Below the pieces are notes generated by a model. That model saw nothing but the letters and a program-made list of their open reading frames with translations. It was not told the DNA's origin and searched no databases. A stretch of DNA of 64,000 bases from a bacterium (GTDB lineage: Bacteria > Armatimonadota > Fimbriimonadia > Fimbriimonadales > Fimbriimonadaceae), in assembly GCA_013823945.1 (NCBI GenBank), contig PNMZ01000002.1:248001-312000 (forward strand). The letters are read 5' to 3'. Below, piece after piece: positions 33,760 to 43,196 of this stretch (the first letter of the stretch is position 1; every line of letters starts with the position of its first letter). The position numbers and the translations under genes are program-made.

Positions 33760-34380
33760 TTAGCTGGAGGCACTTGTGGATGTGAACTGGAGTCGAGAGG
33801 AAATGAGATCATTCAGGCGGTCTTGTACGACTGACCATTCGGGACGGATGACGCTGAAGTAGACAGTGTCGCGGAAAGTGCCGTCGTGGATGAGTCGGTC
33901 GCGGCGGAGGGTGCCTTCTCGGGTGAGGCCGATGTTTTCCATCGCTCGCTGGGAACGGAGGTTTTTACTACTGGTGACGAATTGGACACGCTCGGCTCCC
34001 ATGTCATTGAAGGCGGCTTGAATCATGGCGATTTTGACGATCGGGTTTAGGTTGGTACCTCGGTAGGGGGCGGCGACCCAGGTGTAGCCGATTTCGAGGG
34101 AATGGTTTTCGTGGGAGATGTTGTAATAGCTCGAAGAGCCGAGGACGTCGCCGGCGGAATTGACGAACACTTGGGCCATATTCGGGGACGCGATTCGGGC
34201 GGTAATGAACTCGCGAATGTGTTCGGGAGATGTGGATTTGGGCGGGAAACTGTAGAGATCCATCGTTGTGGGATCGATCAAGAGGGCGGCGTAATAGGCG
34301 TCGAAATGACCAAGGGTCAGGGGCTCGATTGTGACTCCGTGGAGAATCTTGGTGATTGGCGCGGGGGTGAAAGGTGACAC
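33760..34380 (-). CDS. GNAT family N-acetyltransferase (RimJ/RimL-like)
   Basis: A 206-residue acetyltransferase of the RimJ/RimL type. Features: VTIEPLTLGHFDAYYAALL start, LGSSSYYNISHENHSLEIGYTWVAAPYRGTNLNPIVKI (acetyl-CoA binding region of this subgroup) and VQFVTSSKNLRSQRAMENIGLTREGTLRRD. Members acetylate protein N-termini, ribosomal proteins or small amines; the substrate cannot be assigned. Start ATG 34380. Encoded after the rpsB leader on the same strand but upstream of it, transcribed separately. Confidence 0.88.
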   Translation of the reverse strand: MSPFTPAPITKILHGVTIEPLTLGHFDAYYAALLIDPTTMDLYSFPPKSTSPEHIREFITARIASPNMAQVFVNSAGDVLGSSSYYNISHENHSLEIGYTWVAAPYRGTNLNPIVKIAMIQAAFNDMGAERVQFVTSSKNLRSQRAMENIGLTREGTLRRDRLIHDGTFRDTVYFSVIRPEWSVVQDRLNDLISSRLQFTSTSASS

Positions 34381-34537
34381 TGTGTGGCGTCATTTTACTA
34401 TGCTCTACTGCCCGGGAGCGAATTCAACTTTCCTGGAGGGTCAGTGCATGACAAGTCAAGGTCAGTGGTTATGCAAATTGATTTGGAGTTGCGAAGTCAG
34501 GAAACCAAATTGCAGAGAGTTTCGTATCCTGCTTAGC

Positions 34538-35848
34538 ATGTTGACCCCCTTGGTTTTTTCGTTCCTGCTTGCGCAGTCCGATCCTGTTGAGACCGTTGTC
34601 CAGAAGCACCTTGATTCGGGGCTTTTGGGCGTTGGAGTTGCCGTTGTGGAGGATGGCAAAGTGAGGCATTTGAAGACTTATGGAAAAGGGGCGACGGCGA
34701 AGAATGATGGACATTATCGGCTAGCATCGGTGAGTAAGCAGTTTACGGCGGGGGTGATTGTTCGGCTGGTTCGGGATAAGAAGTTTGGATACGAGGATAC
34801 GTTGGGCAAGTTGATGCCGGATACTCCTGCAGCATGGCATAAGGTAACGGTACGACAGTTGTTGACACATACGAGCGGGATTCCGAGTTATACGGATTCG
34901 GAGAGATTTGGGTCGGTGGTCATGAATCCGGTGACTCCGGATGGAATTTGGCAGTTTATGAAGGATGATCCGATGGATTTTGAACCGGGCACGGCATTTA
35001 AGTACAACAACACAGGTTATTGTTTGCTGGGTTCATTGATTGAGCGGACGGCAAAGAAGGATTTTTATTCGGCACTTGATTCAATTTTGCTGAAGCCAGC
35101 GGGGATGAGGGCAACCGGATCTGAGAAAAAGTTCAAAATTGTGGAGAGCTTTGGGGAGGATGGAAAATCGAGTTTTCCTCTGAATATGGACTGGCCTTAC
35201 GCAGCGGGAGCGATTGTTTCTACGTTGGGAGACATGGTTAAGTGGGATCAGGCTTTAGCCGGTGCAAAGCTCTTTACAGAGGCGGAAAAGCAGTTGATGT
35301 TCAATCCGGATCCCGTAGCGAAGAGGACGGGCAACGATTATGGGTTTGGGTGGGATTCTCAATATGTTGAAGGGAAATTGTATAGTCATTCGCACACGGG
35401 GGGAATTCCGGGATTTTCTACGATAATTGAGCGGACGGTTGGTGGGGTTACAGTGATCGTTTTGGCAAACCACGAGTATTCCGGAGTTGGTGTGATGAGC
35501 AGCGAGATTCGCGAACTATTTGACCCCAAGCCAAAGCCAAAAGTCGTTGAAGATGCCTTTCCCGAATTGACAGCGAAGCATCGGAAAATGATTGATGAGC
35601 TTGTTGCCGGGAAATGTGATGAGACTCTGTTTTCGCCGGAGTTTCTCCAGAAAGCTCCTCCCGCCATGCTTCTTGCTACTTCTCAGCGATTTGCGGAGTT
35701 TGGTCCGCTGACGGAATTTGTGCTTGTGAAGTCGGAAGGAGAGAAAGCCGTTCGTAGGACTTATCGCCTCGTCTTCGGCACGACTCCCTTGACCCTGCAA
35801 GTTGCGGTTGGCGTGGATGGATTGATCACAGGAATGGTCATTCGGTAG
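34538..35848 (+). CDS. Serine hydrolase, beta-lactamase class C-like, secreted
   Basis: A ~436-residue exported serine hydrolase of the penicillin-binding-protein/class C beta-lactamase fold. A short signal (LTPLVFSFLLAQ) precedes the catalytic domain. The SxxK nucleophile is in SVSKQF at ~64, the Tyr-x-Asn motif in KYNNTGYCLLG at ~156, and the third motif as HTGGIPG at ~286. A C-terminal ~130-residue region (LTAKHRKMIDELVAGK...) resembles domains appended to such esterases or D-aminopeptidases. ATG 34538 is chosen; the open frame from 34331 overlaps the GNAT gene. Convergent with the S9 peptidase gene, three bases between stops. Confidence 0.88.
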   Translation: MLTPLVFSFLLAQSDPVETVVQKHLDSGLLGVGVAVVEDGKVRHLKTYGKGATAKNDGHYRLASVSKQFTAGVIVRLVRDKKFGYEDTLGKLMPDTPAAWHKVTVRQLLTHTSGIPSYTDSERFGSVVMNPVTPDGIWQFMKDDPMDFEPGTAFKYNNTGYCLLGSLIERTAKKDFYSALDSILLKPAGMRATGSEKKFKIVESFGEDGKSSFPLNMDWPYAAGAIVSTLGDMVKWDQALAGAKLFTEAEKQLMFNPDPVAKRTGNDYGFGWDSQYVEGKLYSHSHTGGIPGFSTIIERTVGGVTVIVLANHEYSGVGVMSSEIRELFDPKPKPKVVEDAFPELTAKHRKMIDELVAGKCDETLFSPEFLQKAPPAMLLATSQRFAEFGPLTEFVLVKSEGEKAVRRTYRLVFGTTPLTLQVAVGVDGLITGMVIR

Positions 35849-35851
35849 CGA

Positions 35852-38050
35852 TCAATTGTTCCATTGCGGGGGAGTGACCCCGTGAAGGTGGCGGATGAAG
35901 AAGTCTCGGCGTTTGCGTTCGCCGAAGGCTCCACCTCCGGTATGGTCGTATCCGGGAAGGTAGACGAATTCAAAGTCTTTATTAGCTTTGATAAGGGCAT
36001 CGGCAAGGCGGAAGGTGGACTCGGGCGGAACGTTTGAGTCGATTTCGCCCACCATGAGGAGGAGATTGCCTTGGAGCTTGGCGGCATTGGTGATATTGGA
36101 TTGATCGTTGTAATGGGGGCCAACGGGGTATCCCATCCACTGTTCGTTCCACCAGAACTTGTCCATCCGGTTGTCGTGACAACCACATGAGCTCACGGCG
36201 ACTTTATAGAACTCTGGGTGGAAGAGGAGGGCCCCGGTGGAGTTTTGGCCACCGGCGGAAGTTCCGTAGATGCCGACGCGGGAAGTGTCCATTTGGGGGA
36301 ATTTCTCGGCGGCGGCTTTGATCCAAGCGATGCGGTCGGGGAGTCCGGCATCGGCGACATTTTTCCAGGCGACATCATGGAATATTTTGCCTCGGTTGGC
36401 AGTGCCCATTCCGTCAATTTGGACGACGATGAATCCTAGTTCGGCAAGTCGTTGATTCCCGAATATGGCGGTAAAAGCTTTGGGGACGTGGCTATCGTGG
36501 GGGCCAGCGTAGATGTCTTCGATGATGGGATAGGATTTTGCCGGATCCATTTGGGTGGGGAAATGGATGATGCCGTAGATGTCGGTGGCTCCGTCGCGTC
36601 CTTTAGCGACGAATTCGGTGGGGCCAGCGATTCCGGCTTCGCGGAGGGGCTTGGCGTCACTTGACTCGATGGGGGAGATGGATTTTCCGGTTCGGTCGCG
36701 AAGGATGTAGGTTGGTGCCTTGGAAACAGTGCTGGATTTGTCGATGAAGTAGGTGAAATTAGGGTTGAAGGTTGCTTGGTGGTGGCCCGGACTGGGGGTC
36801 AGGTGAGTGAGACCAGTTCCATTCAATTGGGTTCGGTAGTAGTGAATGAAGTAAGGATCGCCCGGTTCGCGGTGATTGGCGGAGAAGATGACTTCGTCGT
36901 TGGTAAGATGCTCAATGTCACGGACGACGTAGTTGCCGGACGTTACGGGGTTAGATTTTCCGGGAGCTGTGTAACGGTAAAGGTGGCTCCAGCCTGTGCG
37001 CTCGGATTGAAAAATCAGACTTTTTTCATCGGGAGTGGGACGAAAGAAAAAGTTGCTGAGATGGATGAACGTGGGGGATTTTTCGTCAATCCACTCTGTG
37101 ACCTGCGCGGATTCAGGGTTAATTTCGATTACTTTCTTTTGTTGGAAGCCGCGAATGTCGAACTCGATGAGAATGGTTGGGTTTTCTCGGTAGTACCATG
37201 TCCGCATTGGAGGTGGCGATGACCAGGGATGTCCACCGCAGATGATGGGTTCGTGGGCAACCTTTGTCACTTTTCGTGAAGCGAAGTTATAGATATGGGT
37301 TTCGCTCGCGTCGAGTTTGTCGCCGGGCTGATCGTAAAGACGGGTGGTGAGAACTGCTCGGGTGGCATTTGGAGTTGCAGAATTGAGAAATGAGACGGTT
37401 TTTCGGTCGCCAGGGATTTGAGTTTGGGCGATGATGTAGCGCGAATCAGGTGACCATAGGATGCGGTTGAGGTGGGGGATTGTGGCGACAGTCATCCACT
37501 CGGAGTCGGGTTGGTTGGGGCGGATTTGGAGATCACTTTCGTTGACGCGGGCACGGGATTGACGGTCTGGAGATAACTGGCCGCTATTGTTTTGAATTAC
37601 TGGGGCTGGTTGTGGAGTATCGGTAAGGGTATTGGTCTTGGCGTCCCAGTTATATGATTTGCCTTGATTGGTGAGGGTGATGTTTTCGCCGTTGACCCGG
37701 GTGATTTGGATTGGAAGGCGATCTGGGGAAACTTCGCGGTTCAGTTTGAGAGCGAGGGCAGAAGCGAGTTTTGTGTGGTCAAAAAGGTCGGATTTGGACT
37801 TTGTGTTGACAGAGAATACGGTGAATCGGTGGGTATCGGAAGTGAGCTGTCGGCGGTAATAGAAACGGTCGTTGTCAATCCATGTGAAGGTCAGATTCCA
37901 ATTGAGGACTTGGTTCGTGACTTGGTTTCCGAGGTTTGCGGAGCGACGCTGAAGTTCAGATATTTCTTGGGTGGTTGGTTGGTAAGGGGGAAGTTTGGCG
38001 GATGCAATTGTTACGACAAAGGCTATCGGCAGAAGGGCGAACGCTCGCAT
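35852..38050 (-). CDS. S9 family dipeptidyl-peptidase IV-like peptidase, secreted
   Basis: A 732-residue exported serine peptidase. A signal peptide (RAFALLPIAFVVTIASA) leads into a DPPIV_N beta-propeller (~50-480; repeated tracts such as RILWSPDSRYIIAQT and SLIFQSERTGWSHLYRYT). The alpha/beta-hydrolase domain follows: nucleophile Ser in GTSAGGQNS at ~595, Asp in VGEIDSNVPPES at ~670, His in YDHTGGG at ~700. Such enzymes remove N-terminal dipeptides, often Xaa-Pro, from peptides in the periplasm or outside the cell. No transmembrane helix beyond the signal. Divergent from the lipoprotein gene at 38114. Confidence 0.9.
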   Translation of the reverse strand: MRAFALLPIAFVVTIASAKLPPYQPTTQEISELQRRSANLGNQVTNQVLNWNLTFTWIDNDRFYYRRQLTSDTHRFTVFSVNTKSKSDLFDHTKLASALALKLNREVSPDRLPIQITRVNGENITLTNQGKSYNWDAKTNTLTDTPQPAPVIQNNSGQLSPDRQSRARVNESDLQIRPNQPDSEWMTVATIPHLNRILWSPDSRYIIAQTQIPGDRKTVSFLNSATPNATRAVLTTRLYDQPGDKLDASETHIYNFASRKVTKVAHEPIICGGHPWSSPPPMRTWYYRENPTILIEFDIRGFQQKKVIEINPESAQVTEWIDEKSPTFIHLSNFFFRPTPDEKSLIFQSERTGWSHLYRYTAPGKSNPVTSGNYVVRDIEHLTNDEVIFSANHREPGDPYFIHYYRTQLNGTGLTHLTPSPGHHQATFNPNFTYFIDKSSTVSKAPTYILRDRTGKSISPIESSDAKPLREAGIAGPTEFVAKGRDGATDIYGIIHFPTQMDPAKSYPIIEDIYAGPHDSHVPKAFTAIFGNQRLAELGFIVVQIDGMGTANRGKIFHDVAWKNVADAGLPDRIAWIKAAAEKFPQMDTSRVGIYGTSAGGQNSTGALLFHPEFYKVAVSSCGCHDNRMDKFWWNEQWMGYPVGPHYNDQSNITNAAKLQGNLLLMVGEIDSNVPPESTFRLADALIKANKDFEFVYLPGYDHTGGGAFGERKRRDFFIRHLHGVTPPQWNN

Positions 38051-38113
38051 TGGCGTAATTTACCCTCAATGATTTAGGGTTAAAGCATTGAAATTTTGGG
38101 GTTTATTGGGGAT

Positions 38114-38494
38114 GTGCGGAATTGGTTGCTTTGTCTTATCGCGGGATTGGCGATGGTGGGATGCGTTGCCGAGCCGCCTGAGGCCCCTGGAGCAGTCCAA
38201 GTTGATATTTCAGTGGGTTTCCGGAATCAGGAGGCTTTGCGGGAGCACTGGTCTAAGCACGGGCGACAGTGGGGCAAGGTGACGATGGGGGAGTATTTGT
38301 ACTTAGCTCAAGAACTTCGAGACACGGAGGCTGACGGGAGGAATGTGATTGTGGGGTTTCGGAATGATGGGGTGGTGACGAAGTTTGATCGGCGGGATGG
38401 TGAGTTTATTGCGTACAACCGGAATAAGGTGATTCGGACGTTTTTCAAGCCGGATGATGGGGAGCGGTATTTTAGTCGGCAGATGCGGCGATGA
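38114..38494 (+). CDS. Small lipoprotein with a nuclease-toxin-like (PBECR-type) domain
   Basis: A ~126-residue protein. Signal RNWLLCLIAGLAMVGC ends in a lipobox Cys, so the mature part is lipid-anchored. The C-terminal ~95 residues show REHWSKHGRQWGKVTMGEYLYLAQEL, VIVGFRNDGVVTKFDRRDGEFIAYN and a terminal IRTFFKPDDGERYFSRQ. That pattern (KHG, EYL-x-x-A, TFFKP, Y-F) is shared with barnase/EndoU/ColicinE5-D/RelE-like nuclease domains of phages and polymorphic toxins. A TTG at 38096 extends the frame six codons; GTG 38114 with an upstream GGGGA is preferred. The role of such a domain on a lone lipoprotein is unknown. Confidence 0.62.
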   Translation: MRNWLLCLIAGLAMVGCVAEPPEAPGAVQVDISVGFRNQEALREHWSKHGRQWGKVTMGEYLYLAQELRDTEADGRNVIVGFRNDGVVTKFDRRDGEFIAYNRNKVIRTFFKPDDGERYFSRQMRR

Positions 38495-38551
38495 CGAAGT
38501 ATTTACTGGGGATGGGTTTGGCTTGCAGGTAGAGTGAGCTTTTAGAAGCGT

Positions 38552-39655
38552 ATGGAATCCAAGTTATTGCTGGGGGATGGGTTTGAGGTTGCGGGACGTC
38601 GCTTGGGGGCGAGTGGTGATGCGGTGGGGGAAGTTGTTTTCAATACGGGGATGACTGGGTATCAGGAGATTTTGACCGACCCAAGTTACGCGGGGCAGAT
38701 TGTGGTTTTTACCTATCCGATGATTGGGAATTACGGAATCAACGAGGATGATTTTGAGAGTGATCGCATTCAGGTCGCGGGGATTGTCGTCAGGGAAGCT
38801 TGCAAAGATCCAAGCAATTGGCGGAGTCGGCGTACATTAGGTGAGTTGCTCGAGGAACGGGGTATTCCGGCGATTGAGGGGGTTGATACTCGGGCGTTGA
38901 CACGTCGGATTCGGTCAGCGGGGGTCACTATGGGTTTGGTTACGAATGAGCTAGGTGGTGCGGCTGAGCGGCTTGGAGCTGCCGAGAACTATGGAGATCA
39001 GGAATTTGTTGGCGTTGTATCGACAAAAGAGAATTACGGTTGGGGGTATGGGGGTCGCGAAGACTTTGGAGAGTCGGGCGATGGCTATAAAGCGACCTTG
39101 GCGGTTCTGGACTGTGGTTTGAAGTTCAACATTTTGCGTCGGTTTGCGGCCTTGGGAATCCAGAGCAAAGTGTTCCCGCATACGGCGAGCGCGGATGAGA
39201 TTTTGGCGAGTGGTGCCCATGGTGTTTTGCTCAGTCCGGGGCCTGGCGACCCGGCAAAACTGGCAGGGGTTGTCGAGACGGCCAAGAAATTGCTCGGGCA
39301 AAGACCGATGTTTGGCATTTGTTTAGGCAACCAAATTTTATGTCAGGCGGTTGGGGGATCAACTTACAAATTGAAGTTTGGACACCGTGGGAGTAATCAT
39401 CCGGTGAAGGATTTGGAGGATGGTTCGGTTACGATAACTTCTCAGAATCACGGCTATGCGGTGGATGCAGACTCGCTAGATGAGTCGGTTGCAGTAGTTA
39501 CCCAATTGAATGTAAATGATGGAACGGTTGAGGGAATCCGGGTTAAGGAGGCGGATGCGAGTTCGATTCAGTATCATCCGGAGGCGGCACCGGGGCCCTG
39601 GGATAGTCGGAAATATTTTGTTCAGTTTGTTGATCGGATGATTCAGGCGAAATAA
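38552..39655 (+). CDS. carA: Carbamoyl-phosphate synthase small subunit
   Basis: A 367-residue glutaminase subunit that supplies ammonia to CarB for pyrimidine and arginine synthesis. The N-terminal domain contains GEVVFNTGMTGYQEILTDPSYAGQIVVFTYPMIGNYG and EGVDTRALTRRIR. The class I amidotransferase domain has SPGPGDP, the nucleophile Cys in FGICLGNQILCQ (the usual His after LG is Asn) and FGHRGSNHPVKD, and ends with YHPEAAPGPWDS. Full length. It is 10 kb from the half-length carB at 26509, so the enzyme's three chains are encoded at separate loci. Confidence 0.96.
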   Translation: MESKLLLGDGFEVAGRRLGASGDAVGEVVFNTGMTGYQEILTDPSYAGQIVVFTYPMIGNYGINEDDFESDRIQVAGIVVREACKDPSNWRSRRTLGELLEERGIPAIEGVDTRALTRRIRSAGVTMGLVTNELGGAAERLGAAENYGDQEFVGVVSTKENYGWGYGGREDFGESGDGYKATLAVLDCGLKFNILRRFAALGIQSKVFPHTASADEILASGAHGVLLSPGPGDPAKLAGVVETAKKLLGQRPMFGICLGNQILCQAVGGSTYKLKFGHRGSNHPVKDLEDGSVTITSQNHGYAVDADSLDESVAVVTQLNVNDGTVEGIRVKEADASSIQYHPEAAPGPWDSRKYFVQFVDRMIQAK

Positions 39656-39692
39656 CGCGACTTTTTGGGTTATAGCCGGGTAGGTTAACGTT

Positions 39693-42197
39693 ATGAACGT
39701 TCGGACGTTATCGGCGATTGCTTTGGGGTTAATGGGGGCATTTGCGCTTGCGGGTTCAGGAATGACTCGCGATGAGGTGTTGAAAGCGGAAGGGTACATC
39801 AAACCATCAGCGGAGATTGAAAAAGCTGTGATGGCTCCTTGGAACAAAAATGTTATGGGAGGATCGCTCAATTCTCAGAAGACACACATGCTCATTACCG
39901 ATGCAGGCGGACTCGTTGGTTTGGAAGCTTTGGGACGGAATCACCGAATTTTGGGGGGAATGGCGATTGATTTGGTCGCCGAGCGCGATCGTGATTTGAC
40001 GATCCGATCGTTGGATGGGATGAGCGTGATTGAAGTCGCCACGGGAGCAGTTATTGCAATTCAGTTGCCGAAGGGTGTTGAAGCAAACGGGCCAAGGTGG
40101 TCTCCGGACGGGCTCAAGATAGCATTTGTGGGGGTGACGGAACGAGAGACTTCTCTTTATGTTGCAGATGCAAAGACGGGAAAGGTCAAAAAGGTGATGG
40201 ATGGCCTGCGGATGACGGAAGTCACGTCCATGGACTGGTTGGCAGATTCCAAGCGGGTTGTGGTTCCGGTTCGTCCTGAAGGATTGAAGATGCCCGTGTT
40301 TGGTCAGCTTCCGATGGGGCCAAAGGTGCGGAACAGCGATGTGAAGCCGGATCCGTTGCGAACCTGGCAGAGCATGTTGGAGACGCCTGAAGATATCGCG
40401 CTTCTGAAGTATTTGCTTACGGCACAAATTGGAATTGTTGATACGGACAACGGTCGAATGAAGCGTATTGGAGAGCCAAGAATGTTGATGTCAGTGGATG
40501 CGGGGCCGTTTGCAAAGGGGTTTATTGTGAATGAGCACGAAGGCGAATTCAGTTATCTTTTCCCGGCAAGCTCAATGGCAACCAAGCGTTCTTTGCTGGA
40601 TGAAAATGGCAAGGAAGTCGCGGTGTTGGCTTATTCTGGTCGCCGAGAAGTACCGATCAAAAAGGAAGATCAGCCAATTACTCGGACTGGTTTGCAATGG
40701 CGACCGGACGGAGCGGGCTTGAGTTACCTTCGGGATGAAGAATTACCGAAAGACTCCAAAGAGAAAGCAAAGAAGCAACTTGTTTTGTGGAAGGCACCTT
40801 TTGGTAAGGATGATATTGAGGTTGTTTTTGAGCAAGCTGATGCCTTTAGCCTTGTCGGCTACGGAAGTGACGAACAGTCGGTCGCGATTAGCAAAGTGAA
40901 CGGAAAGAAGACGGAGTTTTCCGTGTTTAAGCTGGGAGACAAGACTGAGCCAAAGAAAGTATGGGAGACAAGTTCTGACACTGATTTTTACTCTTCGCCG
41001 GGCACGTTGATGTTTGAAACGAAACCGGGGTTTGGTCGAGTCGTTCGGATGTCTGCGGATGCAGGGTCGGTTTTCTTGAGCGGCACTCGGTACTTCAAGA
41101 ACCCCGAGGAACTGGCCCCCAGACCGTTTGTTGATCGGCTGAAACTTGATGGTGAGATGAAGCCGGAGCGACTTTGGGAAAGTTCGGCGGATGCATTTGA
41201 GTCTGTGGATATGCTCGACGATGGGACGAAGTGGTTGATCAATCGCCAAAGTGCGACGATGATGCCTCAGATATTCTTTAAGTCTGGCAGTAGCGAAAAA
41301 CAACTCACGAACAATGTGGATTACCTTCCGGAAATATCGGGTGCGACCCGGAAACGCATTGTGGTGACCCGTGCGGATGGGTTCAAATTCCATGTGAATG
41401 TGACGATTCCGGCGGGAGCATATAAGGCTCCGGCGTTCTTCTGGTTTTATCCCACTGAATACACTGACCAAAAAGTTTATGATGAGAGTCAGCGGACTCA
41501 CAACAAGAATCGATTCCCGGTCGTGAGGAGTTCATCGCCAGAGATTCTTCTGAAGGAAGGTTACGTTGTCGTTGATCCAGAGTGCCCGATTACGGGGTCA
41601 GAGACTGAAGCGAATAACACGTTTACTCACCAGCTTCGGAATAACTTGAGCGCGGTTATTGATGCGCTGGCCGAGGAAGGATGGATTGATCGTAACAAGC
41701 TTTCGATAGGAGGTCACTCTTACGGTGCATTTGGCACGGCAACGGCCCTGATTCACACTCCGTTCTTCAAGGCTGGGATTGCGGGGGCAGGGAACTACAA
41801 TCGTTCTTACACCCCGTTTGGGTTCCAACGCGAGCCACGATCATTGTGGGTTGCGCGAGAGATGTATCAAGACATTTCTGCGGTCTGGCACGCAGAGAAG
41901 TTGACGGGGGCGCTGCTGATGTACCACGGTATGCAAGATCAGAATATGGGAACGTTCCCTGAACACTCTGAGCGAATGTTTATGGCATTGGAAGCACTTG
42001 GTAAACCGGCGGCTCTCTACATGTATCCCTTTGAAGATCATGGTCAGATTGCGATGGAAACGCGGTTGGACATGTGGGCCCGCTGGATTGCTTGGTTAGA
42101 CAAATGGGTCAAGAATCCGGATGTTCCCAAGCAAGAAGAATCAAAGCCTGAAGGTGGAATCCCGCCTTTGGCGTGGAAAGTGGATTTGCAGGGCTAA
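39693..42197 (+). CDS. Prolyl oligopeptidase (S9) family peptidase, large, secreted
   Basis: An 834-residue exported serine peptidase. A signal peptide (RTLSAIALGLMGAFALAGSG) is followed by a long beta-propeller-like region (~50-560) and a C-terminal alpha/beta-hydrolase domain. The nucleophile elbow is GGHSYGAFGTATAL at ~673; a candidate Asp is in YHGMQDQNMGTFPEHSERM and the His in PFEDHGQIA. The pattern DGFKFHVNVTIPAG...PAFFWFYPTEY marks the domain junction seen in glutamyl- and acylaminoacyl-peptidase-like S9 enzymes. Its last four bases overlap the convergent HEAT-repeat-like gene. Part of a peptidase-rich stretch. Confidence 0.9.
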   Translation: MNVRTLSAIALGLMGAFALAGSGMTRDEVLKAEGYIKPSAEIEKAVMAPWNKNVMGGSLNSQKTHMLITDAGGLVGLEALGRNHRILGGMAIDLVAERDRDLTIRSLDGMSVIEVATGAVIAIQLPKGVEANGPRWSPDGLKIAFVGVTERETSLYVADAKTGKVKKVMDGLRMTEVTSMDWLADSKRVVVPVRPEGLKMPVFGQLPMGPKVRNSDVKPDPLRTWQSMLETPEDIALLKYLLTAQIGIVDTDNGRMKRIGEPRMLMSVDAGPFAKGFIVNEHEGEFSYLFPASSMATKRSLLDENGKEVAVLAYSGRREVPIKKEDQPITRTGLQWRPDGAGLSYLRDEELPKDSKEKAKKQLVLWKAPFGKDDIEVVFEQADAFSLVGYGSDEQSVAISKVNGKKTEFSVFKLGDKTEPKKVWETSSDTDFYSSPGTLMFETKPGFGRVVRMSADAGSVFLSGTRYFKNPEELAPRPFVDRLKLDGEMKPERLWESSADAFESVDMLDDGTKWLINRQSATMMPQIFFKSGSSEKQLTNNVDYLPEISGATRKRIVVTRADGFKFHVNVTIPAGAYKAPAFFWFYPTEYTDQKVYDESQRTHNKNRFPVVRSSSPEILLKEGYVVVDPECPITGSETEANNTFTHQLRNNLSAVIDALAEEGWIDRNKLSIGGHSYGAFGTATALIHTPFFKAGIAGAGNYNRSYTPFGFQREPRSLWVAREMYQDISAVWHAEKLTGALLMYHGMQDQNMGTFPEHSERMFMALEALGKPAALYMYPFEDHGQIAMETRLDMWARWIAWLDKWVKNPDVPKQEESKPEGGIPPLAWKVDLQG

Positions 42198-43177
42198 GCC
42201 GGAATTTCTTCGGGAAAGATCGGCTCGGATTTGTGGTCGTGGGCGCCTGATTCAATGTCGGAAGCTTGGCTGAGGGCGAATTCTCTGAGAAGGGGTTCGC
42301 TTTCTGTTTCGGCAGATTCTCGCAGAGCTCGAACAACTTGAGATCGGTGGTCGGGTAACCACTCGACAAGATGGAAAACCGCGTGCATGGCGGAACGTCG
42401 CCCAATTTTGCTCGGAGAAGTGAGGCAGGCGATGAGAGCTTCGGCGGCGGGTTCGTTGCAGAAGTGTCCGCCTAGGACGACTCCGGCTTTATAGATTGTT
42501 CGAGCGAAGTCATCGGGGGCGTGAGCCATCAAATTGTGGACGGCGGTCACAACGGCTTGGACTTCAGCTTCCGAACGGCAGAAAGCTTTGTAATCTTCAA
42601 GCATGTCAAGGACACACCACTGGGCCGTGCGGCGGTTGGGGTGGAGATTATCGCTGAGGATAGTAACGAAAGCTTCGGCAAATTGAACCCGCGAAGCTCG
42701 CTTTTCAATTTCAATAACGGCGGTGTAAGCGACATCACGATCATCAGCAAAAAGCAGGGCTGCGAGTTGCGGATTGGAGAGCTCACTGATTTGACCGTGG
42801 AAGCGATTTTCCAACCCGATGGCCCGGCTTATCGAGTCCATTCTTTCAAACCATGGGGCGGCGCCGCTTTCGAGTTCGGCTAGGACTTCATCGAGTGATG
42901 AACCTCGAGCTTCGTTCCAGAGGTTGATGATTCGCCCAAAAAGTCCCTGTTCGGTTTCGGCCCATTGGACTTCGTATTCCTCACCTCGGAAGATGTGGGA
43001 ACTCGATTCTCTCCAGTCACTAGACGTCACATGGTAGTCCCGGCTGATTGCGTGTGGGGGCCAATGAAACGCATGGCGATGACCGGGGTCGAGAGCAGGC
43101 ACAGGCTGACCGAGAGGGTTTGCCCGTTTAATTGCTTCGGTAACTCCGGCGAGGACTTCTTTCGAGGTTGCGTTCAT
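42194..43177 (-). CDS. HEAT-repeat-like protein
   Basis: A 327-residue soluble protein. The N-terminal ~110 residues are mixed (HAFHWPPHAISRDYHVTSSDWRES), and the rest is helical with repeat-like units: LAALLFADDRDVAYTAVIEIEK, NRRTAQWCVLDMLEDYKAF, RTIYKAGVVLGGHFCNEPAAEALIACL, KIGRRSAMHAVFHLVEWLPDH. This spacing fits HEAT repeats used as protein-binding scaffolds. No catalytic motif. It lies 19 bases after the DUF5117 metalloprotease gene on the same strand, so the two may be co-transcribed. Confidence 0.72.
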   Translation of the reverse strand: MNATSKEVLAGVTEAIKRANPLGQPVPALDPGHRHAFHWPPHAISRDYHVTSSDWRESSSHIFRGEEYEVQWAETEQGLFGRIINLWNEARGSSLDEVLAELESGAAPWFERMDSISRAIGLENRFHGQISELSNPQLAALLFADDRDVAYTAVIEIEKRASRVQFAEAFVTILSDNLHPNRRTAQWCVLDMLEDYKAFCRSEAEVQAVVTAVHNLMAHAPDDFARTIYKAGVVLGGHFCNEPAAEALIACLTSPSKIGRRSAMHAVFHLVEWLPDHRSQVVRALRESAETESEPLLREFALSQASDIESGAHDHKSEPIFPEEIPA

Positions 43178-43196
43178 TCCTTGATTTCGTATAGCG

